Origin: Emiliania huxleyi CCMP1516
Taxonomy: Eukaryota; Haptophyta; Isochrysidales; Noelaerhabdaceae
Direction: 5' to 3'
NCBI RefSeq assembly: GCF_000372725.1
Contig: NW_005196021.1
Span: forward strand, 1,052,416-1,116,415
DNA length: 64,000 nt
The translations under genes and the position numbers were made by a program. The notes under the pieces were generated by a model. That model did not search any database and was not told the origin of the DNA. It worked only from the letters and a program-made list of their open reading frames with translations. The first letter of the stretch is position 1. Every line of letters starts with the position of its first letter. Positions 18,214 through 27,909 of the stretch are shown one piece after another.

Positions 18214-19458
18214 TCAGCCGCCTGCCGCTGATCGCCGCCAACTTCCGCAACGGCCACACGCGCGCCGTGGCATCCTGGCCAGAACACGCTCCGATCCAGG
18301 GACTTGCGCCTGGGAGAGAAACGCCCCCAGATCTCTCTGATCGCGCGAAAAGAAGAGATCGAGTGCGGAGCGCACTGCAGGGAGCACGGTGCTGAAGTTT
18401 GCCGGCTGCTCCGCGGCAAGACGCTGCTTGTGGCCACAGCTGTGCCAGCAGCTGTGGTCGGAGAGCGCCTCGAGAGACGACCGGCGCTCCTCGAGCGCCG
18501 TGCGCGGCACGCCCAGGAAGGCTGCAAGCCTCTCTGCCGTCCCTGCGGGCTCGGACGTCGTGTCCTCAAAGCTTACGACGAGCAGCTGAGGGCCGTAGGC
18601 AGCCGACCAGAGCCGCAGCTTGGCCGCCACGAGCGAGTTGGCAAGGTACCCCTTGCAGCCGCGACGATTCGGGAAGACAGGCTGGATCCAGCAGCTCTCG
18701 AGGGCGCACTGCCCCTCCTCCGGCAGCGGCCTGGGAGCCACAGGCCACGGCGGCGACCAGCGCATGTAGTTCTCCCAGACGTTGACCGGCGAGATGTCCC
18801 ACTGCTGGGCAAACCGCGCCGCCAAGTCCAAGGCGGCACTCTTGCGTGGGTGCGGGGTGACTGTGCTGCTGGCGTTTGATGGCCAGCAGCTGGATAGGAG
18901 AGCCGCCATCTCGTCCTGCACCGCCTCCTCAAAGGTGCGTGGCTCGCAGCGAAAGGAGCGCATCCGCTCCGCGGCCTCGCGCCGCACCGGGTCCGCCAGG
19001 ACTGCAGCCGGCAGGCGAGGCAGGAGGCACTGGCGCCGGTTGTTGATGTAGGCCGAGAAGGCGCGGTCGGTGGGTTCGCGAAGCGTGAGGATGATCCTGA
19101 CGCGCGGCAGCACGCCCTCCCTGGGTGGGAACGTCAGCGGCAGGGCGCGAAGCGCTCGTGGACTGCCAAAGTAATCGGGTGTCGCGTCGGTGACCCACCC
19201 ATTCTGCAGCATTCGCGCCATCTTTGCTTGCCGCGAGAAGGAGGCGAGGCACGCAAGGGCGGGCGAGGAGGCGTTGAGGGCGCAATCAGAGTGCTTGCCT
19301 TCAAAGAAATGGAGTTCCTTGTTGCCCAGGGCCTCAGGCCCGGCGTGCTCTGCACTGACGAGCCCAAGCACGCGCAGCAGGATGGCGTGCAGCTGGCTTG
19401 TCCCCGCCTTTTGCAGCCCAATCACAAACACAGCGCCCTGCTCGATTGGCGGAATCAT
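18214..19458 (-). CDS. Carbohydrate sulfotransferase-like protein
   Basis: Single exon, 414 residues, ATG 19458. The 5'-phosphosulfate loop for PAPS is FVIGLQKAGTSQLHAIL (about residues 11-27) and the 3'-phosphate motif is LREPTDRAFSAYINN (about residues 126-140), the signature pair of Golgi sulfotransferases. Between them are WVTDATPDYFGSP and cysteines typical of heparan-type enzymes. The enzyme would move sulfate from PAPS to a sugar hydroxyl. No clear N-terminal membrane anchor is seen, so an upstream exon or a longer N-terminus is possible; the frame continues a little upstream from a GTG at 19503. The Arg/Cys-rich tail after about residue 390 may be read-through of a missed splice. Confidence 0.78.
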   Translation of the reverse strand: MIPPIEQGAVFVIGLQKAGTSQLHAILLRVLGLVSAEHAGPEALGNKELHFFEGKHSDCALNASSPALACLASFSRQAKMARMLQNGWVTDATPDYFGSPRALRALPLTFPPREGVLPRVRIILTLREPTDRAFSAYINNRRQCLLPRLPAAVLADPVRREAAERMRSFRCEPRTFEEAVQDEMAALLSSCWPSNASSTVTPHPRKSAALDLAARFAQQWDISPVNVWENYMRWSPPWPVAPRPLPEEGQCALESCWIQPVFPNRRGCKGYLANSLVAAKLRLWSAAYGPQLLVVSFEDTTSEPAGTAERLAAFLGVPRTALEERRSSLEALSDHSCWHSCGHKQRLAAEQPANFSTVLPAVRSALDLFFSRDQRDLGAFLSQAQVPGSERVLARMPRRACGRCGSWRRSAAGG

Positions 19459-19823
19459 GCGCGCAAGGGGAGGACGGGGACAGCGCTCGCTCTCCTGCGG
19501 CACTCTCGGCTACTTCTGCCTACTCCGCGTGCGTCCCCGCACCCACGCCCCGTCCCGAACGGCAGCGGGGTGGCCAGGGAGGGGCGTCAGCTCGGTCGTC
19601 GCACGTGTCAGAACGGACGGTAATTCCTTTTTGTATTTTAGGTAAAAGGCTAAAACAATTGGAAGCAAAGAATTTTACCAGAGCTCCCTCTCACGCTGGG
19701 CACGAAGAAAGAAAACAATACCTTCCCACACCCGGAGGTGGACTGCTAACAGGGTTTGCGATCGATGAGGAGCGACTCGTCTCCTCTGACTGACCGCGAG
19801 CCATCTCGGGTCCGAACGCCGTG

Positions 19824-20264
19824 TCAACCGAAGCGCGCCGGCGCCCCCCACTCGGGCCGGCACACGCTCTCGCGCTCGCGCGCTCGCCCTTCCTTTGGCA
19901 CGAGGCACAGCCGGAGGACAAGCGAGTAGCGAGGGCGGCGGGCCGCGAGCGACGGCGCCGAGACCCGGTGGAGCACGTCCTGGTGCATGAGCACGCACCG
20001 CCCTGGCCGCGGCTGCACGAGCACGCCCACGCCGCGCTCGTCGTCGAGGAAGAGCGTCTCCGCGTCCCACTCGCGCCGCCACTCGTCGTCGACGTACACG
20101 AGCAGCGAGACGAGCAGCGGGCGGCCCGACGCGCCGTTCGTGTAGTCGCCGTACGCGTCCCGCCAAGCCGAGGGCGGCATCGCCGCGGGATCGGCGTCCA
20201 CGTGCCAACAGAAGCAGTGGCCGTACACCGCGGCGTTCGCCACCAGCGACGAGTACACAAACTG

Positions 20265-20317
<53 letters not shown>

Positions 20318-20318
20318 T

Positions 20319-20349
<31 letters not shown>

Positions 20350-20355
20350 TCCTCA

Positions 20356-20406
<51 letters not shown>

Positions 20407-21752
20407 CTGCCGCCGCACCGCGCCGCGGGAGCGACCGCGGCCGCCTCGATGCGCGCGACGTCGTACTCGGGGTAGAGGCGCGCGAGGCGCGTGTGCACCT
20501 CGATAAGGCTGCGGGGCGGCCGGCGCTCGAGTGCGCGCAGTAGCCGCGGCCGTATGCCCCACGTGCGCGGCAGCCCCGCGCTGTCGACCGTCGTGCGCTC
20601 CCATCGGCCCGCCGGCGGCTCGTGGATGCTCGGTGCCGCCAAGTCGTTCGGCGCAGCCGCGTGCGCGCCGCCACCGCCGGCCGCGCCTCCTCGCGCGTCG
20701 CCCAGCAGCAGCCGGAGAAGGTCGGCACGCAGCGCATCGTCCACGAGGCCGTCGAGCACCACCACGCCTTCGCGCGTCGCGCCAAGCTCGGCGACGAGCG
20801 CCGGCCGGGCCGCAGACGGCTGCCACGCGCACTCGCCGTGCACCGCCACGTGCCGCCACAGCCGCGCCCCGGACGCGGCGAAGCCACCGCCACCGCCACC
20901 GCCACCGCCGTCGCTCTGCCCCTCGCGATCCCAATCGCTCGCGCCGTCGCTCGCGCCGTCGTCGTCGTCAGCACGATCGCGCTCGCCGCCATTCTCGTCC
21001 TCTGCCGCCGGCGACAGCGCCTCGTCGCCGTGCTCGCTTGCCTCGCCGGTGCTCGTCGGCTGAAGCTGCAGCCGCTGCCACTCGAGCAGAGGGCGCAGCC
21101 GGCAAACGTCGGCGCTCGCCGTGCCGTCGGCCGCCTGCTGCTGCTGCCGCTGCTCCCACGCCATGAGCGCGTCGGACCCGAGCGCGTCGCCAAAGCACAG
21201 CACGCTGAGCACGTTGAGTGCGAGCGCCGCGGCGCCCGCAGCGTCGAGCAGCGCGAGCACCGTCGCGACGGGCGCGCGTGGCTCGGCGGCGGCGGAATGC
21301 ACGGAGGCGGCGAGCTCCTTGACGGCAGCGGTGGCCCTCGGTGAGCTTGCGTCGTGGCCAAGCACGGCCTCGAGGGCGAGGCGCACGCCATGCCGTCGGG
21401 CCAACCCACACGCGAGCGCCTCCTCCTCCGCCAAGCGCACCATCTCGTACACGGACGGCTCGCACGCCGCGAGCCGTGCGGCGAGGGATTCGATCGCGGT
21501 GCCCATGCGTGCCTCGACGTCAAACGCAGCCTCGTCGAGAAGCCGCTCGAGCGACGACTCGTCGGGCACTGCGATAGTCCGTCGATCGTCAGAGGCGACG
21601 AAGACGAGCAGATCCGAGGTCGGTAGCGAGTGCACCGCCGCGGCAGCAGCCAGCCCTGACGCGCGCGCAGAGGATGCCACGATGCAAGGTGCCGACGCGT
21701 TGCGGAGAGCGTCGACCAGGACGTTTTCGGCGCGCGGACGCTTGGCCGCCAT
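19824..21752 (-). CDS. 2-oxoglutarate/Fe(II) dioxygenase with an internal GGE-repeat
   Basis: Single exon, 642 residues, ATG 21752. The C-terminal third carries a jelly-roll dioxygenase core: YGHCFCWHVDADP supplies the H-x-D iron ligands (about His517 and Asp519), VLMHQDVLHRVSAP gives the distal His (about 595), and RYSLVLRLCLVP the Arg that holds 2-oxoglutarate. This is the prolyl-4-hydroxylase-like arrangement. Just before it, about 20266-20412 encodes an almost pure Gly-Gly-Glu run, an insertion made by a 9-bp DNA repeat. The N-terminal half is Ala-rich with acidic patches (DRADDDDGASDGASD) and is not recognised. The likely role is oxidation of a protein or other substrate; the target is unknown. 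Confidence 0.72.
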
Positions 21753-21874
21753 CGTTTTGCCAGTCCATGCCCGGGGGCCGGACCCACGCAGCGAGAGGGC
21801 AAGCTATGAGGAAGCCCAGCCAGCGCTGACTTCTGACTGTCGTTGCGGTCTATCCCTTTCTCGACTGTCTGAGC

Positions 21875-22350
21875 TTGTGCGTCTTGGGTCCGTGGTTGTG
21901 TTTTTGTGTGAAGCCCGTCCTCAACACGGTGGTGCTCCCGCGGCTGCGCACCTCCTTCGAGATCCTCGCCAGGGCAAACGGCACGCCCACAGAGGAGCTC
22001 GACCGCGCCTGGGAGGAGGTGCAGCTCTCGGTGGCGAAAGGCGGCTCAAACATCGGAGGGCACGCCGACGTCGCCGACGCGTGCTTCGTCGCCGCCTTCC
22101 TCGCCGTCTGGCCATCACTACGTACGTGACAGGCCAGAGCCTACCAGGGCCACGCCCTCGCTGGCGGCGACGAAGCACCGCCCCTCGCGCAACCGCCGCT
22201 GCTCGTCTACTTCAACAAGCACTACAACTCCATCCGCGACCGCTGCAATCAAGCTCTGGGGCGTCTACCGCGCCCGGGCCAAGGATGTCGACTTTGGGAT
22301 GGTCAACAACTACAACCTTGGGTACTACGTCCGTCCGGCCTCCCGCTCGT
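21875..22350 (+). pseudogene. Probable relic of a retroelement reverse transcriptase C-terminus
   Basis: An open stretch up to a TGA near 22129 reads KPVLNTVVLPRLRTSFEILA then DRAWEEVQLSVAKGGSNIGG and ends HADVADACFVAAFLA. That order resembles the region after the polymerase domain in retroelements, where a GGLGL-like motif precedes an alanine-rich helix. Further pieces follow in other frames (LLVYFNKHYNSIRD, then RAKDVDFGMVNNYNLGYYV), so at least one frame change is present. It is broken, and the assignment rests on pattern only. Confidence 0.35.
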
Positions 22351-22799
22351 TAGCAAGATGCCGCCCGTCTCCGACCTCTACTCTGAGCAGAGCACTTCTC
22401 CAGTCCCTAAACAGGGCACGCTCGCTCAGATTGCGTCGCACGAGCGGTGGCTTCGCTGCCTCGCAGAGGGGGGGGTCACTCTACTTATCGCAAGGGCCAA
22501 AGGCACGCGCGACGCGGTTGGTTCACTGCGTCGGTTCACTGCGTCCTGCTGGTCCGTGCCGTCAGCTGAGCACGAGCAGCGCCAGCAGGCAGCAGCGCTG
22601 GCAGCGGGCTGCGACGGCATTTCGATCGTGGCGAGTGGCTAGCAGCCCATGCACGCATGGTCACGAATTGTCACGCACTGGCACGCACGCATCTACGACC
22701 CATGACGCGGCGAGCGAGGCTGGGCTGCGGCGTGGCCGACGGCGGGAGAGTTTGGCGCGGCCGGGCATGCCATGGCGGGCTCGCGGCGTCGGGCGGTGT
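22351..22799. other. Intergenic spacer
   Basis: Short overlapping frames only, including a small duplication of GTTCACTGCGTC (22520-22545). Nothing is recognised. Confidence 0.3.
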
Positions 22800-23150
22800 G
22801 GAGTCACATGTCACGCTTTGCTGGTTGGACGAAGAAGCCAGAAAATACTCGTACTCATACCCATGCTCACACTTACTCATGTCTATGGAGTCACATGTCA
22901 GGTCTTGCTGGTCGGACGAAGAAGCCAGAAAATACTCGTACACATACCCATGCTCACACTTACACACGGCATACTGATAGCGAGCGGCATGCATGGCGAG
23001 CGGCATGCGATAGCTAGCGGCATGCGATCTGCGATAGAAAGCGGCATGCAATAGCGAGCAGCATGCGATAGTGAGCGGCATAATGACCGTGCGATCGTGA
23101 GCGTCATACAATAGCAAGCGGCATGCGATAGCCAGCGGCATAAAAAAACA
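22800..23150. repeat. 100-bp tandem duplication followed by a GCGGCATGCGATA microsatellite-like array
   Basis: The unit GGAGTCACATGTCA ... CCCATGCTCACACTTAC occurs twice, at about 22800-22880 and 22890-22973. It is followed by about ten diverged copies of an 18-bp unit containing AGCGGCATGCGATA (22980-23140). Neither part looks coding. Confidence 0.8.
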
Positions 23151-23511
23151 TACATCAAGTCCTGGCGAGTGAAGAACCTCGCCTGCTTTCTTGTGACACG
23201 TGACAGGCTGCCAGGGAGTATTCATAGATAGACGGACAAGCTGCAAGGGAAACGCGGCTTCCCAGCCAGCCTGCCTGCCGTTCTGCTCACGTATTTTCGC
23301 GAGGTCTTTAACCACCTTCGGTTTCAATCAACTTTTGTCCTGTGATCCGTGCGTCTTCTCGGCTAAATTCACAGTTCGAGTATTCATACCTCGAGGTATG
23401 CTTTTTGGAGTCTCGCATTTTCCTTTTACTAGGACCCTCGACAGCGTGCCGAACCCGTGAGGGCGACTCCCGTGTGACAAGAACGGCTCCCGTATCCTGG
23501 CTCGTGAACAG

Positions 23512-24315
23512 ATGGACGCTCGCTGCGGAACCCTTCCGTCTGATCTCACTGTCGTACCAGTGAGAACCACAGAAGGTCGACTTTTTGACATGGCTGTAAG
23601 GACTCACCACAACGATCCAATGAGCCGCAACATCCGTCACAGAGGCTTCTGGGAGATTCAGGCACCACAAGAACTTGCAGACTTGGCAAATGCAACGCTG
23701 CCATCCATCCTTACAAAGCCTCGTTACTTACTTGATGTTGGTGCAAACATCGGGTTCTACTCCCTACTTTTCGCGCATGCGGGCTGGCGTACCGTTGCGA
23801 TCGAGCCAATGCCAAGGAACCTACTTGCTCTCAACGTGTCCCTGTGCTTAAACCCAACCCTTGCACAGCGGGTGAGAGTCGTCCCTGTTGCACTATCCAC
23901 GCCTGATAACGAAGGCAGAATTTGCACGGTGACTGCCAATAACAAATTCCATGGCAATGGTGGAATTGGTAATGGTGTCTTGAAGTGTGACAGGGCGCCA
24001 AGACTGCCTTGTACCTCGGATCAAAATGAGGCTTGTGAGAGGACGCATACGCGCACGCTTGACTCGGTGCTGCGTGCGTTGAATTTGCCTTCGGTGGATG
24101 TCGTCAAGATTGATATTGAAGGCCATGAATGTGCTGCGATTGCATCTAATGGGAGTAAGACATTGTTCTCCCGCTGGCAACCGAGGTTGATACAATGGGA
24201 AGGCAAGAGGCACGATGTGGACAGCTGCATGCGTCAGCTCATGCACAAACACCATTATCGTATAGGGACCCGATATGGAAACGACAGGAATACGGTTGGC
24301 GCATTGATTCAGTAA
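23512..24315 (+). CDS. FkbM-family methyltransferase
   Basis: Single exon, 267 residues, ATG 23512. SAM-binding motif I is LLDVGANIGFYSLLFAHAG (Asp near residue 75), followed by VAIEPMPRN, and the hallmark VVKIDIEGHE lies near residues 197-206. This is the FkbM class, which O-methylates sugars or polyketides. Base composition is plainly lower in GC than the flanking genes and codon third positions are mixed, so this gene may be a relatively recent acquisition. No introns are needed. There is no obvious anchor or signal peptide; upstream, the frame is open without a better start. Substrate unknown. Confidence 0.85.
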   Translation: MDARCGTLPSDLTVVPVRTTEGRLFDMAVRTHHNDPMSRNIRHRGFWEIQAPQELADLANATLPSILTKPRYLLDVGANIGFYSLLFAHAGWRTVAIEPMPRNLLALNVSLCLNPTLAQRVRVVPVALSTPDNEGRICTVTANNKFHGNGGIGNGVLKCDRAPRLPCTSDQNEACERTHTRTLDSVLRALNLPSVDVVKIDIEGHECAAIASNGSKTLFSRWQPRLIQWEGKRHDVDSCMRQLMHKHHYRIGTRYGNDRNTVGALIQ

Positions 24316-25303
24316 AGAACTTGCGCAGCTCTTCGTCATGCGATCTGATCACCGGCCTGTACGAAAGACATCACTGATCTCACAAGCATTGCATGGAGTT
24401 GCATAAGACAATCGATTAGTCATTGTGAAAGTGGAGTAACTGCATCCGCAATGGATTGTTTGCAAAGCTACGCGACGCCTGTCAGTTCGAGAGTTCTGTG
24501 TTCCCGTCCCTGTGCTCCACCTTCTTCGCCCGCGTCAGTCCCATGAGAACCCCACTATATAGCGCCGCCTCGTGAGCTGTCCTGTGTGCTATGTGCTGTG
24601 TGTCCAGCAGTCCGGACCCGGTGCTAAGGCCGGTGACAGTGCGCCTCGTGTCGGCTCCCGAGCCAATCGTGTGCAGCGTGTGTGCACTTGCCTACACAAT
24701 GTTGAGACTCAAGCGCTCTGGCATATAAACGTCCTGTCATCATTAATTGGGGTGGAACACGTTTGGGGAATGTCCAAAGGGCGAATACCTTCGGAAGTTT
24801 CCGAAAAGCAAGCACGTATCCCAGAATGCAGAAAGAAACGCTAATTTGGATGGGCGAAAAATGTCGGCAAGGAAAAGTGAGCACTTTTGATATTTGAAGC
24901 TGTGCACACGATGCTACATACAGTATTGCTTACACACACTTCTCTCCGGTTTTCATGGTCTGCGTGTGCTTGGGTACAATCACACCTTTTCGCAAAAACT
25001 ACGCCGCCTGCCCAGGATAAATTGTAGAACCACTAGAAGCCAAAACCACAGGCCAAAATGACTAGTATATACTCCGGAACTTCAACTCCGCACGCGCACC
25101 GGCCAGGGCTACAATAGTGCCAGTGAGGCGGAGGCGCGAGTCGGAAGGCCGCGACCGTCAAGTGTTCCGCCGTCATTTTCCTACAAAGAGTACAATCGCT
25201 GTGAACCCAGCCCCACGTAGAGTATATATTCCGCCGCGAGTTTATCAGTTGTTTTTATTGATTTGTCTCTCACGACACGGTGTCTCCTCAGAGAGTACAC
25301 GAG
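24316..25303. other. AT-richer intergenic region
   Basis: No gene is supported. Two TATA-like phrases occur, ACTATATAGC (24551-24560) and GAGTATATATTCC (25219-25231), but neither is tied to a gene start that I can see. Composition matches the FkbM gene next to it rather than the GC-rich neighbours. Confidence 0.4.
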
Positions 25304-25911
25304 CTACGTGCCATCACCAACTTGCTCCTCGCAGCGCCCCCGCCAAAACTCTTTGCCGTAGTCAAAGAGCAGCTCCTCGCCCGGCCGCACGGGCCGCAGC
25401 GTGTAGAAGCTCACGCGGCGCGCGGGCGACCTGCGCACCCGCTCCACATGGTAATAGCAGTTTGGCGAGGACGAGTGGTTGACGTACCGCAGCAGCGAGG
25501 AAGAGCCCGCCTCCGCGGCGTCGATGTTCCAGTCGGCGCTGGCGGCGAGCACGTACCGCGCATCCTCATCAGGGTACCGCGCCAGGTACTCCTCTTGCGT
25601 CAGCACCTGCGAGGCACCCTGAGGCACCGTGAGGCTGCGTGCGGTGTGTGCGTGGCGCCTGATGGCATTGGCGTGGAGGGAGTGTGCTGAGTGACGAGGC
25701 GAGTCCGCACCTCGCCCGTGTAGTCGCCGAGGTACGCGCCGTCGGGCAGCGGCGCGGCAGCGAAGAGGCCATGCCCGCGGGTGGGACAGCCGGTGTCTCG
25801 CACCTCAACCAGCCCGAGCGAGAGCGCGCTAGGCGTGGCGGCGGCGGCGGTGTCAGCGCTGGGCGCAGCACTCTGAAGTGGGAGGCGCCGCTGCTGCGAC
25901 CGCGACGGCAT
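25304..25911 (-). CDS. Small SET-domain protein, two exons
   Basis: Exon 1 is 25911-25711 and exon 2 is 25606-25304, with a 104-bp GT-AG intron (donor GAG|GTGCGG, acceptor TCGCAG|GTGCTG, phase 0). The 167-residue product is almost only a SET domain: VRDTGCPTRGHGLFAAAPLP at the start, GAYLGDYTGEV across the splice, then RYVNHSSSPNCYYH and PGEELLFDYGKEFW, the substrate and SAM pocket motifs. SET proteins methylate lysine in histones or other proteins. Start is uncertain: the frame is open upstream to a non-ATG codon at 25959; ATG 25909-25911 is the first in frame. The usual post-SET cysteines are absent. Confidence 0.75.
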
Positions 25912-26094
25912 TCGGCCCACGAACGGCTTCTCCAAGGTGCCCACGTCCAGCCGCGGCAAGACAGTGGCGTGCAGTAAATTCTTCCGTGCGCGTCGCGCGG
26001 GGGATGGGGGGCTCTGAGGGGAAGGGAGCGGAGGGCGCCCAGTAGGGCGTCGTGTAGCCTAGGAAGCAAATTCTTTTTTCGGAAACGGTTAAGT

Positions 26095-26420
26095 GAGTGA
26101 GCAGCCTCGCTCTCAATCCTAGAAGTCGCTAGAAAGAAGTCGAAGGATTGTGAGCATCACTCCTCGCAATCGTAGCATCTCTGTGCGATTGTGAGCACCT
26201 ACGGTGACGCCTACGACTAATCCTACATCTTCTAGGACTATGTCTACGACTACGTGAGCAGCTCCGCTCACAATCGATGTGATTGGGGTGACGTTTTGGG
26301 TAGTACTAGTAGTCTCGTAGGTGCGTCACCAGTCCCATTGATCATTGACATTGTGAGCGGAGAGCTGCTCATAGACATAGTCCTAGTCTCCTAGATCTAG
26401 AAGATGATAGATGTAGGAAG
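26095..26420. repeat. Dispersed GTGAGC/GCTCACAATC repeat, diverged copy
   Basis: The segment is made of short inverted phrases (TGTGAGCA, GCTCACAATC, CTACGACTAATCCTACATC). Its first 150 bases match, in reverse, the repeat at about 56625-56765. The same family occurs at 31945-32115 and 41937-42090. It lacks coding sense and could form extended hairpins. Confidence 0.7.
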
Positions 26421-26603
26421 GGATCCGATGAAATGCACTATATGCACCGCAACGAAGGTCGAACCTTCTCACGTGTGTGTGTAAAGCCGGTGCATTGTAC
26501 GTAACTTTTAGCTTACTGGGGGAGAAAAGGGAGAGGTTGTGTTTTCTCAGCCTAGGCCCCTAAGGGCCCTACGCGCGCGGCGTGAGAGCTTGGGCGGCGG
26601 ATC

Positions 26604-26890
26604 GGGTTGCTTCCCCCAGGATTAGTCTTCTCTGCTTGCGGGAACACCCGGCTGCGACTGGAGAGCTAGCATGGCTCGATAGAGCCGAGACCCCGTGTTG
26701 AGGCGGCGCTCCTTTGGGCGGCTGTTGAATCAGCAGATTCGACCTCATCTCTCCAGTACTCTCATATCCCAGTGGATGGACGTCCGTACGGCTTTACCGT
26801 ACGTCCCTTTGTGTTCCTCTCCCCGTCCGCCAGCGAGACGCTCAGTCGCTGGCGGCCGCAGTTTTTCTGTGGAGGGGCTTCTCCTGCGGA
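26604..26890 (+). repeat. Dispersed 270-bp repeat A, copy 1
   Basis: It shares with 31236-31490 and 55649-55915 the phrases CTTCCCCCAGGATT, AGCATGGCTCGATAGAGCC, TGTTGAGGCGGCGCTCC, CCCAGTGGATGGACGTCC and CCGTCCGCCAGCGAGACGC. This copy has a small insertion after GACGTCC. No protein is consistently encoded by the three copies. Confidence 0.8.
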
Positions 26891-27909
26891 GTCGTGCGTG
26901 CGCAGGGCTCCTCTTTGGACTTTGCTTTCTTCTCTACTCCCTACTATCATCTCGTTCCCGTCCTACCAGAGTGCAGAGAGAAAGGTCAAAGCGGAGACGG
27001 GAGATGGCGCGGTTCACCCCCTTCCACCGAAGCGATGGTGTGGATGGGACGGAGAGCCGTCTAGGTCTATACGTGGCTGGGTTCACAGCGATTGTAGGAA
27101 AACGAAGGGAACACTTGACGGTCGCGGCCTTCCGACTCGCGCCTCCGCCTCACTGGCACTATTGTAGCCCTGGCCGGTGCGCGTGCAGAGTTGAAGTTCC
27201 GGAGTAAAAATTCGAACGCGTTCTCTCACGGTGACCAAGAAATGTCCACCTCAGAGGCACCTCCGGAGGCAGGCCGCCGCACGCCGGCGACACAGCTCCA
27301 GCTGTCGAACTGACCCTCAGCTCCTCTCAGAGCGGGAACTGTGACGAAAGTTGACTGAGGCGGTTGTCAGGAACCATCATACGGATCACATGGTGGCTCT
27401 CTCATGACGGGAGACCGCCCGACCACTCCTGGGTGGCACTGCCACCGGTGTCGCTCGACGTCCTGTCGACAGCGTGCCGACAGCGACACAACCATGTGGG
27501 ACGCGTCGAGTATCGACCTCTACTGCTTACCCAGCCTTCGAGTGTATCCTGGCTGTGGTCCCACACCCACTGGTGTCCATCTCAGAGACCGCAGGAGGTC
27601 ATGAGGGTCGATGGGAGTGCCAACCCCACAATGCCTAAAAACCCAGCCCAGTACAAAAATAGAGAAGGTTCACCCCCACAAAGCACAATGCGTGGAACAT
27701 CACACAGAAATGTGCGCTGTTTTATCGTCACGGGCCGTCACACGTCGGCGCGCGCGCACGCACAACCACAGATGTCACGCGCCATCGCCCCCCTCCGGCT
27801 CCCCTCCGCAAACCGCCCAATTGAAACCGCCTCAGCACACGCATTGCGGTGCCGCCCGGCAATCACACATAGATTCAGCCCCTCCTTTCTTCCGGCAGAG
27901 TCTGGACCA
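26891..27909. other. Intergenic region
   Basis: Two stretches are open (26700-27200 and 27364-28092 on the plus strand) but lack conserved motifs or supporting starts and overlap repeat A or the antisense of the downstream gene. No gene is supported. Confidence 0.3.

Noticed and set aside
20500-21350. Long plus-strand frames antisense to the dioxygenase
   Set aside because: Shadows of a GC-rich coding strand; no motifs, whereas the minus strand has the full iron-binding set.
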